A stretch of 64,000 nt of DNA from Desulfovibrio sp. (GCA_031287575.1 JAITSV010000069.1:1-64000); one strand, 5' to 3'. Positions 36,401-44,222 are shown, counted from the stretch's first letter. Translations and numbers: made by a program. The notes: generated by a model from the letters alone, not told the origin.

Positions 36401-36782
36401 CCATGGGATCGCGGAAGATGTCCACCACCACCCTGTCGGGGGCGGGACGGGTGACCACGTAGCCGAACCCCGGCGTGCGCGTGTCGATGCGCAGCCCGCC
36501 GGGCTGCGGGGCAACCTCGCCCACCAGCGCGGCGCCTGCCGGATCGGCCCCGCCCATGCGCGCGGGGGCCGCGCCCACGGCGCGCGACGTCAGCGAAAGG
36601 GTCTGCCGACCGGTGCGGGCCACATCCACGTCGCCGGGCCGGTCGAGGGTGATGGTCACCCGCTCGCGGTCGGGCAGGCCGCTCCACTGCCACGAGGCCG
36701 CGTGCGCGGCCGTGGCGGGCGGCCCGGCAAGGGCCGCGATGAGGAGCAGCCGGGCAAGACCGGCGGCGGAGGGTCGTTTCAC
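33480..36782 (-). CDS. Large secreted TPR-repeat protein with Pro/Ala/Gln-rich linker
   Basis: A GTG start at 36782 is preferred because it leads straight into a signal peptide (KRPSAAGLARLLLIAALAGPPATAAHA); a 20-residue longer ATG form would bury it. The 1100-residue product has an N-terminal AMIN-like beta domain (about 28-130: WQWSGLPDRERVTITLDRPGDVDV, LRIDTRTPGFGYVVTRPAPDRVVVDIFRD), a long low-complexity linker (about 135-440) with four in-frame 4-residue KDPA copies at 35680-35720, then some 600 residues of TPR-type helices. A periplasmic scaffold, perhaps for envelope or motility structures given the FleQ-like neighbour. Exact role unknown. Confidence 0.85.
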   Translation of the reverse strand: MKRPSAAGLARLLLIAALAGPPATAAHAASWQWSGLPDRERVTITLDRPGDVDVARTGRQTLSLTSRAVGAAPARMGGADPAGAALVGEVAPQPGGLRIDTRTPGFGYVVTRPAPDRVVVDIFRDPMGERWTASDGGQPTAQSAPSTQPTRQAGQATPPATPAATAELPPRPVQPAPAATPATPPPAQNGARQPRVVERALTDGTEAANTTGQTQPPQTAPTDGVTGKLSSGPGTAPPAQVTGQIGATPPAQPQPGAAQTAGQTGAQPSEQQRNFFAVPYSVRARINPGGPSDWPEEAAASAQATAPAPVPSRGEAGPAATARQEAQSAAPQAVAQAPAQSGQPDQAGQTGQPDQAKDPAKDPAKDPAKDQGEARKSSAPRPEGPTPPPQPDGQPTPPVTGNATSPQAKQAEVAGKAATNGTNATQVVYVDEKGNPVPPPPVPAELLEQAKTFMVNADYPKAMELLEILKGLRDTPRDMYEEVLYLIGDVLYAQNKDNILPAFDKIITATNEAMNYNLKSHRVPQALLRLGLLNTRIGNSQEAEGYFNLLRRQYPHDENAALAMYYAGEEAYKRGDYQKAADKFQSIVQDFPESKYVREGSVSLARTLYKMGYYQQAASILDFVDKRWGRFYLEYPQLLTVAADVSDHLGKLDDARANYWLYYNLNPDADDIDTVLARQGDILARQKQPEAARVLYEEAVRRFPDKDGGLISLMRLAEEGIHDAPSIAEMVSVFQRPDNTRPVQAYTTIISGHPQSPLVPLARLKLTMWYLWNRQFPEALASAVEFAQAHPGSDMLPKVREIALQSFTQMVAESVADGNYDRILQLWEQYPLIQENEKDLSVDTHVAIALSYANTGQPQKALEMLDGFLKGPKDPKHGETVLTLALKVYLETQNWQRIADVMQGVSGWSLSDPVQKQADYALALAHENLGHPDLAVPLWQRLYDRKDLPQEQRAYVGYFLSRDAERKRELEKAYLLTRETLSDFLAVAQASPEKEDTPRIKECLLSLMDITEAAGRLRESLDWTDQYAKYVPDSDPGYAAMRYRVARLQRKMGNVDAWKATLEDLARRDPQSLYGRMAASELRTTDVTKGLSGFTGGAQP

Positions 36783-37026
36783 GCAAGAATCCTGTGCAAG
36801 TGCGCGTACATGGGCATGCGAAGGGAACGGCATGCCGCCCGGCATGGCGGCGGGAAAAAACCGACGCGGGCACTAACCCTTAGCAAAAAACGTGCAACGG
36901 CGGACACCTGCGCCTTGTCCATTCCGCCGCGCCCGGCGTACCGGGCGCGTGTGTCGCGTTCGGCGCAAACCGCCCGCCCCTCGACTGTACCCTCCGCGTT
37001 CCGGCGGGCAGGGTGGGGCGTGGCGG

Positions 37027-38079
37027 TCATGAGTCGGCGCGTTTCTTCTTCAGCTTCTCGATGAGCGTGGTGCGCTTGATGCCCAGGATTTCCGCCGCCT
37101 GGTTCTTCACGCCCTCGGCCAGGGTCAGGGCCTCGTCCAGCAGGCGTTCTTCCACCGTGTCCAGAAAATCCTTCAGGTTCATGCCCTTGTCGCGCAGGTC
37201 GGTGATGGTGGGCCAGCTGAAGCCCGCGGGCGCGCCGCCGGATGCGGCGCCCCCGGCCACGGGCAGCGGATCGGGCGGGGTCGGCTCCGGCAGGGAGACG
37301 ATGTCGCCCACCTCGTCCAGGATTTTGCGGGGCAGGTCGGCGGGGGGCACCACGTCCTCATCGGCGAGGATGCTGAGCCGCTCCATGAAGTTTTCCAACT
37401 CGCGCACGTTGCCCGGCCACGAATAGGCGGACAGCACCTTGCGCGTGTCGGGCGCCAGCGCCAGGCAGCGGCGGCCCTTGCGCTCGCAGAAGCGGCGCAT
37501 GAAATGTTCGGCCAGCACCAGGATGTCGCCGCCGCGCTCGCGCAGGGCGGGCAGGTGCAGGGGGATGACGTTGAGGCGGTAGTACAGGTCCTCGCGGAAG
37601 CGCCCGGCGGATACCTCGCGCTCGAGGTCGCGGTTGGTGGCGGCCACGATGCGCACGTCCACCTTCTTCACCCCCGCGCCGCCCACGCGCTCGATTTCCT
37701 TCTCTTGCAGCACGCGCAGGATCTTGACCTGCAAGGTCAGGTCCATCTCGCCGATTTCGTCCAGGAAGATGGTGCCGCCGTCGGCCAGTTCGAACCGGCC
37801 GGGCCGCGAGCGGATGGCATGGGTGAAGGCGCCCTTCTCGTGGCCGAAGAGCTCCGATTCCAGCAATTCCTTGGGGATGGCACCGCAGTTGATGGGCACG
37901 AAGGGCATGGACCGGCGCTGGCTGTTGCAATGCAGCGCGCGCACCAGAAGTTCCTTGCCGGTGCCCGATTCGCCCGTGACCAGCACGGTGCTGTCGGTGG
38001 GGGCCACTTTGGCCAGAATGCGGAAGACGTCCCTGAGCGATGTGCTTTGGCCAATGATGCCGCTGGTGTCGAGATCCAT
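37027..38079 (-). CDS. Sigma-54-dependent activator without receiver domain, FleQ-like
   Basis: AAA+ enhancer-binding protein that would open sigma-54 promoters. The 350-residue product starts at 38079 behind GGGAGAGGG. It has Walker A GESGTGKE (36-43), the sigma-54 contact loop reading GAFTHA (83-88) instead of GAFTGA, Walker B GGTIFLDEIGEMD, arginine-finger region RFREDLYYRLNVIPLHLPALRERGGD, SWPGNVRELENF, and a C-terminal Fis helix-turn-helix (KNQAAEILGIKRTTLIEKL). No receiver or GAF sensor at the N-terminus. The HTH most resembles the FleQ/FlrA flagellar group. It lies near a flagellar rod-like gene and the secreted TPR protein. Confidence 0.88.
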   Translation of the reverse strand: MDLDTSGIIGQSTSLRDVFRILAKVAPTDSTVLVTGESGTGKELLVRALHCNSQRRSMPFVPINCGAIPKELLESELFGHEKGAFTHAIRSRPGRFELADGGTIFLDEIGEMDLTLQVKILRVLQEKEIERVGGAGVKKVDVRIVAATNRDLEREVSAGRFREDLYYRLNVIPLHLPALRERGGDILVLAEHFMRRFCERKGRRCLALAPDTRKVLSAYSWPGNVRELENFMERLSILADEDVVPPADLPRKILDEVGDIVSLPEPTPPDPLPVAGGAASGGAPAGFSWPTITDLRDKGMNLKDFLDTVEERLLDEALTLAEGVKNQAAEILGIKRTTLIEKLKKKRADS

Positions 38080-38879
38080 TCCCTCTCCCGGAAGGCTCGC
38101 TGAATGTGTCCCGCTTCCCCCCGTGCCACCCGATGCGCGCCCGGCCCGTTGTTCGCCAGTCCGGCCCGTTGTTCGCCAGTCCGGCTCGCTGGCCGCCACG
38201 CCCGTCCGTCGCACGGCGCCGATTCGCCCCGGACTTCCCTGATTCGCCCGGACGTCACGGGGCTGGCCCCGAACTGGCCCCCGGCCATGTCTCCGGACAG
38301 GTACCTGGGCACGTGCGTGTACGGTCCGTAAGCCCCGGCGGCCCATGCGTCCGCAGTGCGGAGCACGGGCGGCATGGCACGTCTGGCTTCATCAGTGTCA
38401 ATTCGCTGACGCGAAGTCAAGTATAGGGGCGAAAAAAGCGGCTTCCGCGCGTCGGTCCGGGGTACGCGCCGTCTGTGCGGCACTCGCGGGCACCCCGTCT
38501 TCCATGGATGCTCTCGTGTGTGCGCGCCCGCACGCACGGAATACGGGACGGAAGGGGGAACGGAGTCCGTGACGAAGGCGTGCGGGCGGGGCAGGGACTC
38601 TTCCGGCAGCAGGCGGGATGAACAGGACGGGATGGTATCCGGCAGGTGCGTATCTTGCCCGTGTGGCCACGCCGCCGTATGTTCGGGGGAGTTCCACCCA
38701 TCGGCAATCGTTGCGGCGCATTCGGGCCTGCCCGGGCCTGCCCGGGCCTGCCCGGACCGGCCCGGATCTGCCCGGACCTGCCCGGACCTGCCAATATCTG
38801 CCAACGGCTGCCAAAAGCAGCCAAGGTCCGCCAAGGTCCGCCAAGGCCGGGCGGTCACGAATCCGCCTGGGAGTTTGCC
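38080..38879. other. 800-bp divergent intergenic region with tandem arrays
   Basis: It separates the sigma-54 activator from the AEC transporter. Contents: a 20-bp direct repeat (GGCCCGTTGTTCGCCAGTCC, near 38151-38190), a small palindrome TTCGC-TGAC-GCGAA (38402-38415), and the array at 38700-38860. Frames across it are Pro/Arg-rich and not credible genes. Confidence 0.6.
38700..38860. repeat. Degenerate tandem array upstream of the AEC transporter
   Basis: More than ten imperfect 10-bp units (CGGGCCTGCC, CGGACCTGCC, then CAAGGTCCGC) run to within 20 bp of the start codon. The units drift gradually from one consensus to another along the array. Confidence 0.75.
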
Positions 38880-39893
38880 GTGCTCGACATTCTTTCCGCC
38901 CTGGTCCCGGTGTTCGGCATCATCGTGCTGGGCATGTGCGTGGAGCGCATGGGCAGCCTGCCCAAGGGCACCCCCGCCGCCCTGAACCAGTTCGTGTTCC
39001 GGGTTTCGCTGCCCGCGCTGCTGTTTTACGCCGTGGCCCGCAAGACGCCGGAGGAACTGGCGCGCGGCGGCTTTGCCGCGGGCACGGTGGCGGGCATGCT
39101 GCTGGCCTTCGCGCTGGGGTATCTGCTGTGTTCGCGCGGGGGGCGGCGCCATGGCCCGGAGGTGGCCGTGCTGGCCCAGGCCGCCAGCTTTCCCAACAGC
39201 GCCTTTCTGGGGCTGCCCATCGTGACCTCGCTGGTGCCCGGCAATGACGACGCGGTGCTGGCCGGGGGGATGGTCTCCGTGCTGTGCCTTGCCGTGCTGT
39301 TGGTGACCATGGCCCGGCTGGAGGCCATCCGCAGGGGCGGCGGCCTGTCGTGGCGGGTGCTGCGCGAGGTGGCGGCGGCCCTTGGACGCAACCCCATCCT
39401 GCTGGCCTCGGTGGCCGGGGTGGCGGTGAGCCTTTCCGGACTGGGGCTGGCCCGGCCGGTGGCCGCCATGGCCTCCATGCTGGGGGCCACGGCCTCTCCG
39501 TGCGCGTTGTTCGGCATCGGCATGGTGCTGGCCGCGCAACTGACCGCCGAGGGCGCGGGCTGCCCGCCCGAGGGGATGGGGGATGGCAGCGGCGAATGCG
39601 ACCCGCAAGCCCTTTCGCCGCTGGCCCGGCAAGTGGCGGTGAACGCGGTGAAGCTGTTCGCCCACCCGGCGCTGACCTGGCTGTGCCTGTGGGCGTTCGG
39701 GGTGCGCGGGCAGTGGCTGGGCATGGGGGTGCTGTTCGCGGCCATGCCCACGGCGGCGGTGGCCTACGTGGTGGCGGAAAGCTACGGCGCGGGCACGCGC
39801 GACACCTCGCGGGCCATCGTGGTAAGCACCATGCTTTCCGCGCTGACGCTGTTCGGCATCGTGGTACTGCTGCGGCATCTGGAATTGTTGTAG
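38880..39893 (+). CDS. AEC-family (auxin efflux carrier) transporter
   Basis: Inner-membrane carrier, often exporting or importing malate or other organic acids in bacteria. The 337-residue product begins with GTG at 38880 (GGGAG nearby), MLDILSALVPVFGIIVLGMCVER. About ten hydrophobic helices are seen in two halves, with ALNQFVFRVSLPALLFYAVARK in the first and AASFPNSAFLGLPIVTSL, the family's conserved NxxFxGxP region. The second half contains AVKLFAHPALTWLCLWAFGVRG and AAMPTAAVAYVVAESYGAG. A hairpin downstream (about 39932-39965) can end the transcript. Confidence 0.88.
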   Translation: MLDILSALVPVFGIIVLGMCVERMGSLPKGTPAALNQFVFRVSLPALLFYAVARKTPEELARGGFAAGTVAGMLLAFALGYLLCSRGGRRHGPEVAVLAQAASFPNSAFLGLPIVTSLVPGNDDAVLAGGMVSVLCLAVLLVTMARLEAIRRGGGLSWRVLREVAAALGRNPILLASVAGVAVSLSGLGLARPVAAMASMLGATASPCALFGIGMVLAAQLTAEGAGCPPEGMGDGSGECDPQALSPLARQVAVNAVKLFAHPALTWLCLWAFGVRGQWLGMGVLFAAMPTAAVAYVVAESYGAGTRDTSRAIVVSTMLSALTLFGIVVLLRHLELL

Positions 39894-40115
39894 CGGCCAC
39901 CCCCAGAAGACGGGAGAAAGGCGAAAAAGAAGCGCGCCGCATACCCTTTCGGGTGCGCGGCGCGCATGTTGCCTTGGCTCTGCCCGGCGCGTGCGCCGGT
40001 GGATTGCGGGGCGATGCCCCTCGGTTGCGGCGGCCTTCCGTTCTCTTGCCTTTCCTCTTTTCCTTTCTTTCAGGATAAGCACGGTCCCGTTGGCGGGCAA
40101 GGGCACCGGAAGCCA
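39894..40115 (+). terminator. Downstream region of the AEC gene with GC hairpin
   Basis: GCGCGCCGC..GCGGCGCGC (about 39932-39965) forms a strong stem 40-70 bp after the AEC stop codon. The rest of the gap up to the inverted repeat is featureless. T-tract weak. Confidence 0.45.
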
Positions 40116-40261
40116 GGGGCTGTTTTCCAAATTAGGATTTTCGTTCGTTGGCGAGGAAAACAAGCCCGCCATGAGGGAGTATACTCTTATCGTATTTGAC
40201 AGAAATGGCGGGTGAAGTTTGACGATGCCAACGGGCGAAAGGACAATTTGGAAACAGCCCC
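40116..40261 (+). repeat. Long inverted repeat with conserved apical hairpin, copy at flagellar rod gene 3' end
   Basis: Terminal arms of about 37 bp (GGGGCTGTTTTCC..CGTTGGC; its partner reads GGGGCTGTTTCC..CGTTGGC on the other strand) enclose a second pairing block (CCCGCCAT/ATGGCGGG) and the tip: GGAG (40176-40179), TATAC/GTATT, loop TCTTATC, TGAC (197-200). The right end touches the stop codon of the flagellar gene. Closely matches 42277-42420. Confidence 0.85.
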
Positions 40262-40677
40262 TACACGAAGCGGTCGACGAGTATCCCCGTCATCTCGTCC
40301 CTCGCGCGCACCACGGCGGCGTTGGCCTCGAAGGCGCGCTGGTCGGTGATCATGTTCACCATTTCCTTGGCCACGTCGGTGTTGCTGCCTTCGACGATGC
40401 CCTGTTCCACGGATACGGAGCCGTCTTCATGCACCACGCGGCGCAGGTCCATGCGCAGGGGGCCTTCTGTGGTGCTCTGGCGGATTTCCGCCACCTGCAC
40501 GCCCTGCTCCTGCCCGTTCTGGACCTGTCCACCCTGTTCCGGGGGACCGGTTTGCAGGCGCACGTCGGACGCACGGAATTCGTCCGTGTTCATGTTCGCC
40601 ACGTTGTTGGCCGTGACGGCCATGGACGTGCCGAAGGCATCCAGTGCGCCGAGCGATGTGCCGAATCCTTCGATCAT
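40261..40677 (-). CDS. Flagellar basal-body rod-family protein (short)
   Basis: The 138-residue product has the N-terminal rod signature (LDAFGTSMAVTANNVANMNTDEFRASDV) and the C-terminal rod domain (TDVAKEMVNMITDQRAFEANAAVVRARDEM). Both ends form the coiled-coil packing surface shared by FlgB/C/F/G proteins. The middle is only about 60 residues and Gln/Gly-rich, so the protein is near FlgC in size, but the sequence is closer to stray FlgG/FlgC paralogues than to the canonical gene. No other flagellar structural gene flanks it. It would be exported by the flagellar secretion system. Confidence 0.85.
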   Translation of the reverse strand: MIEGFGTSLGALDAFGTSMAVTANNVANMNTDEFRASDVRLQTGPPEQGGQVQNGQEQGVQVAEIRQSTTEGPLRMDLRRVVHEDGSVSVEQGIVEGSNTDVAKEMVNMITDQRAFEANAAVVRARDEMTGILVDRFV

Positions 40678-40881
40678 GGCGTGTCTCCCGTACGGGTGCG
40701 CGGTCGCGCTCTCCCCCCGTATCCAGTCCCCGTCCCCGTTACAGATACTAAAACCGATCACGCCGTCTGTCACGGGGGGGGCGGAGGGGGGCACGGGGGC
40801 CGGGGGGCGCGGAAGGCGGGAAGAAATCGCGCCCGTGACGGCGCGGCGGTTTGCTGTCTGCGCGCGGGCGCGCGAATAAAG

Positions 40882-40913
40882 GCGCCCCCGGCGGTTGATT
40901 GCCGGGGACGCCT
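40882..40913 (-). terminator. Terminator of the nikR-folE2 operon
   Basis: GGCG-CCCCGGC..GCCGGGG-CGCC pairs (40882-40913). On the minus strand it is followed by TTTATTC. It lies about 75 bp beyond the folE2 stop codon. Confidence 0.6.
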
Positions 40914-40986
40914 GGGGTGCGGACGGATTGGACAATGTGCTGCGAGCCAGAGGCGGCGCTAAAATCGTGCCCGGCGGCGGGGGCGG

Positions 40987-41766
40987 CTACCCCTTGCGCA
41001 CCTCGCGCTCTATGCTGGCGAAGGCGTTGTGGCAGTGGATGGATTCGAAGCTTTCCACCTCCACCCGGAACCAGGCCACGTGCGGATGGCCTTCCAGCCG
41101 CTGGGCCGCCGCGCGCACCACGTCTTCCACAAAGGTGGGATGGGCGAAGGCGTCCTCGGTGACGTACTTCTCATCCTCGCGCTTCAGCAGGGTGTACACT
41201 GGCGACGAGCCCGCAGCCTCGGCCAGGTCGATGAACTCTTCCATCCAGCTGAACCCGGTCATGCGGATGGACATGCGCACCACGGCGCGCTGGCTGTGCG
41301 CCCCTTCGTCGCTGATGGCCTTGGAGCACGGGCACACGGTCATCACCGGCACTTCCAGTTCCAGCAGGAACGAGGGCTTGCCGTCGCCAAGCTCGCCGGT
41401 CAGGCGGCATTCGTACCACACAAGGCCCGAACTGCCCGTGGCGGGCGCACCCTTGCGCATGAAGTAGGGAAAGCGGAACAGCGCGTAGGCCTTGCGGGCG
41501 TGCAGCCGTTCCTTCACGTCTTCGAGCAGGCGCTTCATGGAGTTGTAGTCCAGTTCCTCGGACCAGTTCTCCAGCGCCTCGACGAAGCGGCTCATGTGGG
41601 TGCCCTTGAATTCGGCGGGCAGGTCCACGCCGATGTCCACGGTGGCCACGGTATGCTGGCTGCCCTGTGCCCGGTCGCGGACCACCAGGGGCAGCTTGAG
41701 GTTCTTCACGCCCACGCGGTCGATGGGCATGGCCACCTGCGCCGGGCTGTTCTGTACGTCTTCCAT
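40987..41766 (-). CDS. folE2: GTP cyclohydrolase FolE2 (type IB)
   Basis: Converts GTP to 7,8-dihydroneopterin triphosphate, the entry to folate and to queuosine. The 259-residue product is the metal-flexible type IB enzyme: active-site [22 protein letters not shown] (about 142-163, with the key Cys), the glutamate segment [16 protein letters not shown], and HCHNAFASI near the C-terminus. FolE2 is used by bacteria under zinc limitation or instead of FolE. It is co-directional with nikR (18 bp apart), so the pair is likely one operon. With queF also in the window, a queuosine role is plausible. Confidence 0.95.
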   Translation of the reverse strand: MEDVQNSPAQVAMPIDRVGVKNLKLPLVVRDRAQGSQHTVATVDIGVDLPAEFKGTHMSRFVEALENWSEELDYNSMKRLLEDVKERLHARKAYALFRFPYFMRKGAPATGSSGLVWYECRLTGELGDGKPSFLLELEVPVMTVCPCSKAISDEGAHSQRAVVRMSIRMTGFSWMEEFIDLAEAAGSSPVYTLLKREDEKYVTEDAFAHPTFVEDVVRAAAQRLEGHPHVAWFRVEVESFESIHCHNAFASIEREVRKG

Positions 41767-41784
41767 GTGATGCCTGAAAAATCC

Positions 41785-42204
41785 TTAGGTGAGGTCTTGT
41801 CCGGTGGTCGTAAGCGAAAGCTTGCCGTGCTTCACGCCCTTGGTGGAGATGAGCCGCTGCGACAGGGTGCGCACGTCCGCGCCGGGGCCCTTCAGCACCA
41901 GCACCTCAAGGCAGTTGTGGTGGTCCAGGTGCACGTGCAGCGAGGTGATGATGATGCCGTGGTGGTCGTGCTGGATTTCGGTCAGCCGCTGGGCCAGATC
42001 GCTCTTGTGGTGGTCGTACACGATGGTCAGGGTACCCGCGATTTCGCGGTCCGTGTCTTCCCATTCCTGCTGGACCAGGGTGTTGCGGATCAGGTCGCGG
42101 ATGGCTTCCGACCGGGTCTGGTAGCAGCGGTCGTCACACAGGGCATCGAATTTTTCGAGCAGGTCGGAATCGAGGGAGACGCCGAAGCGGATGGTGCGGC
42201 CCAT
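41785..42204 (-). CDS. nikR: Nickel-responsive regulator NikR
   Basis: Represses nickel uptake genes when nickel is bound. The 139-residue product has an N-terminal ribbon-helix-helix ([37 protein letters not shown]) and the C-terminal ACT-like domain with the nickel ligands His-x13-His-x-His-x5-Cys (HHKSDLAQ.., [17 protein letters not shown]). Complete and normal in length. It sits in front of folE2; no nickel transporter gene is adjacent, so its targets must lie elsewhere. Sulfate reducers need nickel for [NiFe] hydrogenases. I found no clear NikR box upstream. Confidence 0.95.
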   Translation of the reverse strand: MGRTIRFGVSLDSDLLEKFDALCDDRCYQTRSEAIRDLIRNTLVQQEWEDTDREIAGTLTIVYDHHKSDLAQRLTEIQHDHHGIIITSLHVHLDHHNCLEVLVLKGPGADVRTLSQRLISTKGVKHGKLSLTTTGQDLT

Positions 42205-42276
42205 AACGGCTCCTGTGGTTGCGGTGGCGGTGTCCTGCGGGAAGTTGGATGAAATCCTGAATAGAGGCGAATTTCT

Positions 42277-42420
42277 AGGGCGAACTCCAAATTAGGACTT
42301 TTGCCCGTTGGCAAGGAAAACAAGCCCGCCATGAGGGAGTATACTCTTATCGTATTCGACCGATATGGTGGGCGACGTTTGACGCAGCCAACGGGCAAAA
42401 GGACAATTTGGAGAAGCCCT
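42277..42420 (+). repeat. Long inverted repeat with conserved apical hairpin, copy between nikR and the methyltransferase gene
   Basis: Arms start with AGGGC and ACTCCAAATTAG (left) and AGGGCTTCTCCAAATTG (right, minus strand), continue to TTTTGCCCGTTGGC, and enclose the tip GGAG (42336-42339), TATAC/GTATT, loop TCTTATC, CGAC. The right end touches the stop codon of the methyltransferase gene. Over 80% of positions match the element at 40116 by eye. Confidence 0.85.
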
Positions 42421-43201
42421 AGGTGCGCGGGGGACGCATCTCCCAGATGTATACGGTGACACGTTCGGCCTGCCGGTACAGCGCGTCCACCTGCATGGTG
42501 CGGGCGCAGCGCGTGGCCCAGCCACGGGCCTCCAGGGTTTCGCGGAACGTAGCGTACACGTTTCTGCCCGGTTCCGCCACCCAGACCACCCCGTGGCGTG
42601 CCACGGAATAGTCCAGAAAGTCGCTGACGGGTGCCACGAACCGGCGCTCGTACATGATGTCGCCCGCCCAGACCATGTCCAGCGAGCGGGCGGCCACGGC
42701 GGGCACGCGCCAGTCCATCACCGTCCACAGGGGCTGCGCCACGCCGTTGCGCGCGGCGTTCAGCCGGGCAAAGCGCAGGGCCTCTTCCTCGTAGTCCATG
42801 CCGATGACCCGCGCGCCCAGCCACTGCCCGACAATGGCCGTAAGCCCCAGCCCGCAGCCCAGGTCCAGGCAGCGGCGGCCTTGCAGCGCGGCGTGGTTCT
42901 CGGCCAGCCATTCCGCAAGGCCAAGGCTGGCGGGCCACAGCTCGGTCCAGTAGGGCAGGCGCTCGTCGTCCACGAAGGCGGCGCGGGCGGCGTTGGCCGT
43001 GCCGGTGGTAGCTGCAACGGGGTTGGGGGTATCGCAGGCGGCCAGTTCTTCCCACAGCGATTCGAGGTCGGCGTGGCGCTCCAGTGTCCAGGCGCGGCCA
43101 CAGGCATGCACCTCGACCACGGGAGCGTACGTGTCGGGGCGGCAGGGAGTGGATGCCGGTCCGGACGAGGAACCGGACGCGGAAGATGGCGGGGTGGACA
43201 T
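42419..43201 (-). CDS. Class I SAM-dependent methyltransferase (METTL21-like)
   Basis: The 260-residue product has a weakly conserved N-terminus (about 1-80) and a Rossmann methyltransferase core: DLGCGLGLTAIVGQWLGARVIGMDYEEEALRFARLNAARNGV, the motif I/II region, and MVWAGDIMYERRFVAPVSDFLD. The order, the YWTELWPASLGLAEWL segment before motif I, and the WAGDIMYE post-motif II fit the METTL21/ETFB-lysine methyltransferase-like family, which methylates protein lysines. Target unknown. Ends exactly at the inverted-repeat element. Confidence 0.85.
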   Translation of the reverse strand: MSTPPSSASGSSSGPASTPCRPDTYAPVVEVHACGRAWTLERHADLESLWEELAACDTPNPVAATTGTANAARAAFVDDERLPYWTELWPASLGLAEWLAENHAALQGRRCLDLGCGLGLTAIVGQWLGARVIGMDYEEEALRFARLNAARNGVAQPLWTVMDWRVPAVAARSLDMVWAGDIMYERRFVAPVSDFLDYSVARHGVVWVAEPGRNVYATFRETLEARGWATRCARTMQVDALYRQAERVTVYIWEMRPPRT

Positions 43202-43652
43202 GGGTGTTTCGGATAGCAGGGTAGCATGCCCTCGTCCAGCACCGGTATGGAGCGGGTAGGGGCGTGATGCCGCGTCCGGCGGCGCCGTCCGCTTGCGTCG
43301 TGTACCAAAGAGTACTCTCCGGTCACGGTCGGTATGGAGCGCGGAGAGGCGTGATGCCGCGTCCGGCGGCGCCGTCCGCTTCCGTCATGTACCAAAGAGT
43401 ACACTCCGGTCGCGGCCAGCATGCCTTCCTTGCCTGACGCCCCTCCGCGCTTCATACCGTCAGTGCGCGGGCGTCGGGTGGGGGAAAACCGAAAGACAGG
43501 GATTCGCTGGCAAGGGCAGGGGCGCGCCCGGTCAGGTGCGAGCCGCGATCACTGCCGCGCTGCCTCCGCGCCTCTCGTTGACCGGCGCGGGCCGTGGCCC
43601 TATGTTGCGGGCGCACACCACAACCTCGCGCGGACGCGCGGACGGGAGACAC
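43202..43652. other. Divergent region between the methyltransferase and bioY with 87-bp tandem repeat
   Basis: No gene. Most of the first half is the two-unit tandem repeat (43244-43417). From 43450 to 43652 I see nothing specific beyond a generic upstream region; no biotin-repressor box could be confirmed. Confidence 0.6.
43244..43417 (-). repeat. Two-copy 87-bp tandem repeat carrying the apical hairpin motif
   Basis: Units 43244-43330 and 43331-43417 are near-identical. Each contains, on the minus strand, the motif GGAG + TAC stem + TCTTTG + GTA stem + GAC (43297-43320 and 43384-43407). In the second unit the stem is TGTAC/GTACA, a perfect 5-bp pairing. An outer pair (GGTATGGAGCG near 43244 and its complement near 43446) suggests the block itself is part of an inverted repeat. 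Confidence 0.8.
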
Positions 43653-44222
43653 ATGCACGACGCCCCGCTGGCGGGCCTGCACCGCCTTGTCTGGACGGCC
43701 CTGATGGCCGCGCTCATTGCCGTGGGGGCCATGGTCATGCTGCCCGTGGGGCCGGTACCGGTAACCTTGCAGACGTTGTTCGTGGCCTTGGCCGGGCTGG
43801 TGCTTGGCCCCGCGCGCGGTGCCGGGGCCATGCTGCTGTACGTGCTGGCCGGGGTGATGGGGCTGCCGGTGTTTTCCGGCGGCAAGGCAGGGTTTGCCCA
43901 TTTGCTGGGCCCCACCGGGGGCTATCTGTTCGGGTTCGCCTGCATGGCCTGCATCGCCGGGTTGGGGGGGCTGAGAGGGCGTGAAGCACGAGGCCTCACC
44001 ATCCGTCCGTCCCGTGTCGCGCTGGCCCTGTGCTGCTGCCTTGTCGGGCTGGCCGTGGCCTATCTGGCGGGCGCGGCCCGGCTGATGCAGGTGCTGGACA
44101 TTGATGCCGCGCGCGCCTTGGTCGTGGGTGTGCTGCCCTTTCTGCCCGGCGATGTGGTGAAGGTTGTGCTGGCCGTGGCTGCATGGCGGTTTCTGGCCGT
44201 GCGAAGGCTGTTGCCCCGATGA
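43653..44222 (+). CDS. bioY: Biotin transporter substrate-binding subunit BioY
   Basis: The membrane S-component that binds biotin in ECF transport. The 189-residue product has six hydrophobic helices. Motifs: RLVWTALMAALIAVGAMVMLPVGPVPVTLQTLFVALAGLVLGPARGA (with the PVPVTLQT core), FSGGKAGFAHLLGPTGGYLFGF and PFLPGDVVKVVLAVA. GGGAGA lies upstream. It overlaps the ATPase gene by 3 bp (ATGA), so both come from one message. Confidence 0.93.
   Translation: MHDAPLAGLHRLVWTALMAALIAVGAMVMLPVGPVPVTLQTLFVALAGLVLGPARGAGAMLLYVLAGVMGLPVFSGGKAGFAHLLGPTGGYLFGFACMACIAGLGGLRGREARGLTIRPSRVALALCCCLVGLAVAYLAGAARLMQVLDIDAARALVVGVLPFLPGDVVKVVLAVAAWRFLAVRRLLPR

Noticed and set aside
38363-38380. Sigma-54 type -24/-12 promoter near the FleQ-like gene (TGGCACG..)
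   Set aside because: The -24 element fits but the -12 reads GCTTC rather than TTGC.
42205-42276. NikR operator upstream of nikR
   Set aside because: No inverted repeat matching known NikR boxes was found in the short gap.
43575-43650. BirA operator before bioY
   Set aside because: A GTTGCGG/CCACAAC pair exists but has the wrong half-site sequence and spacing for BirA.
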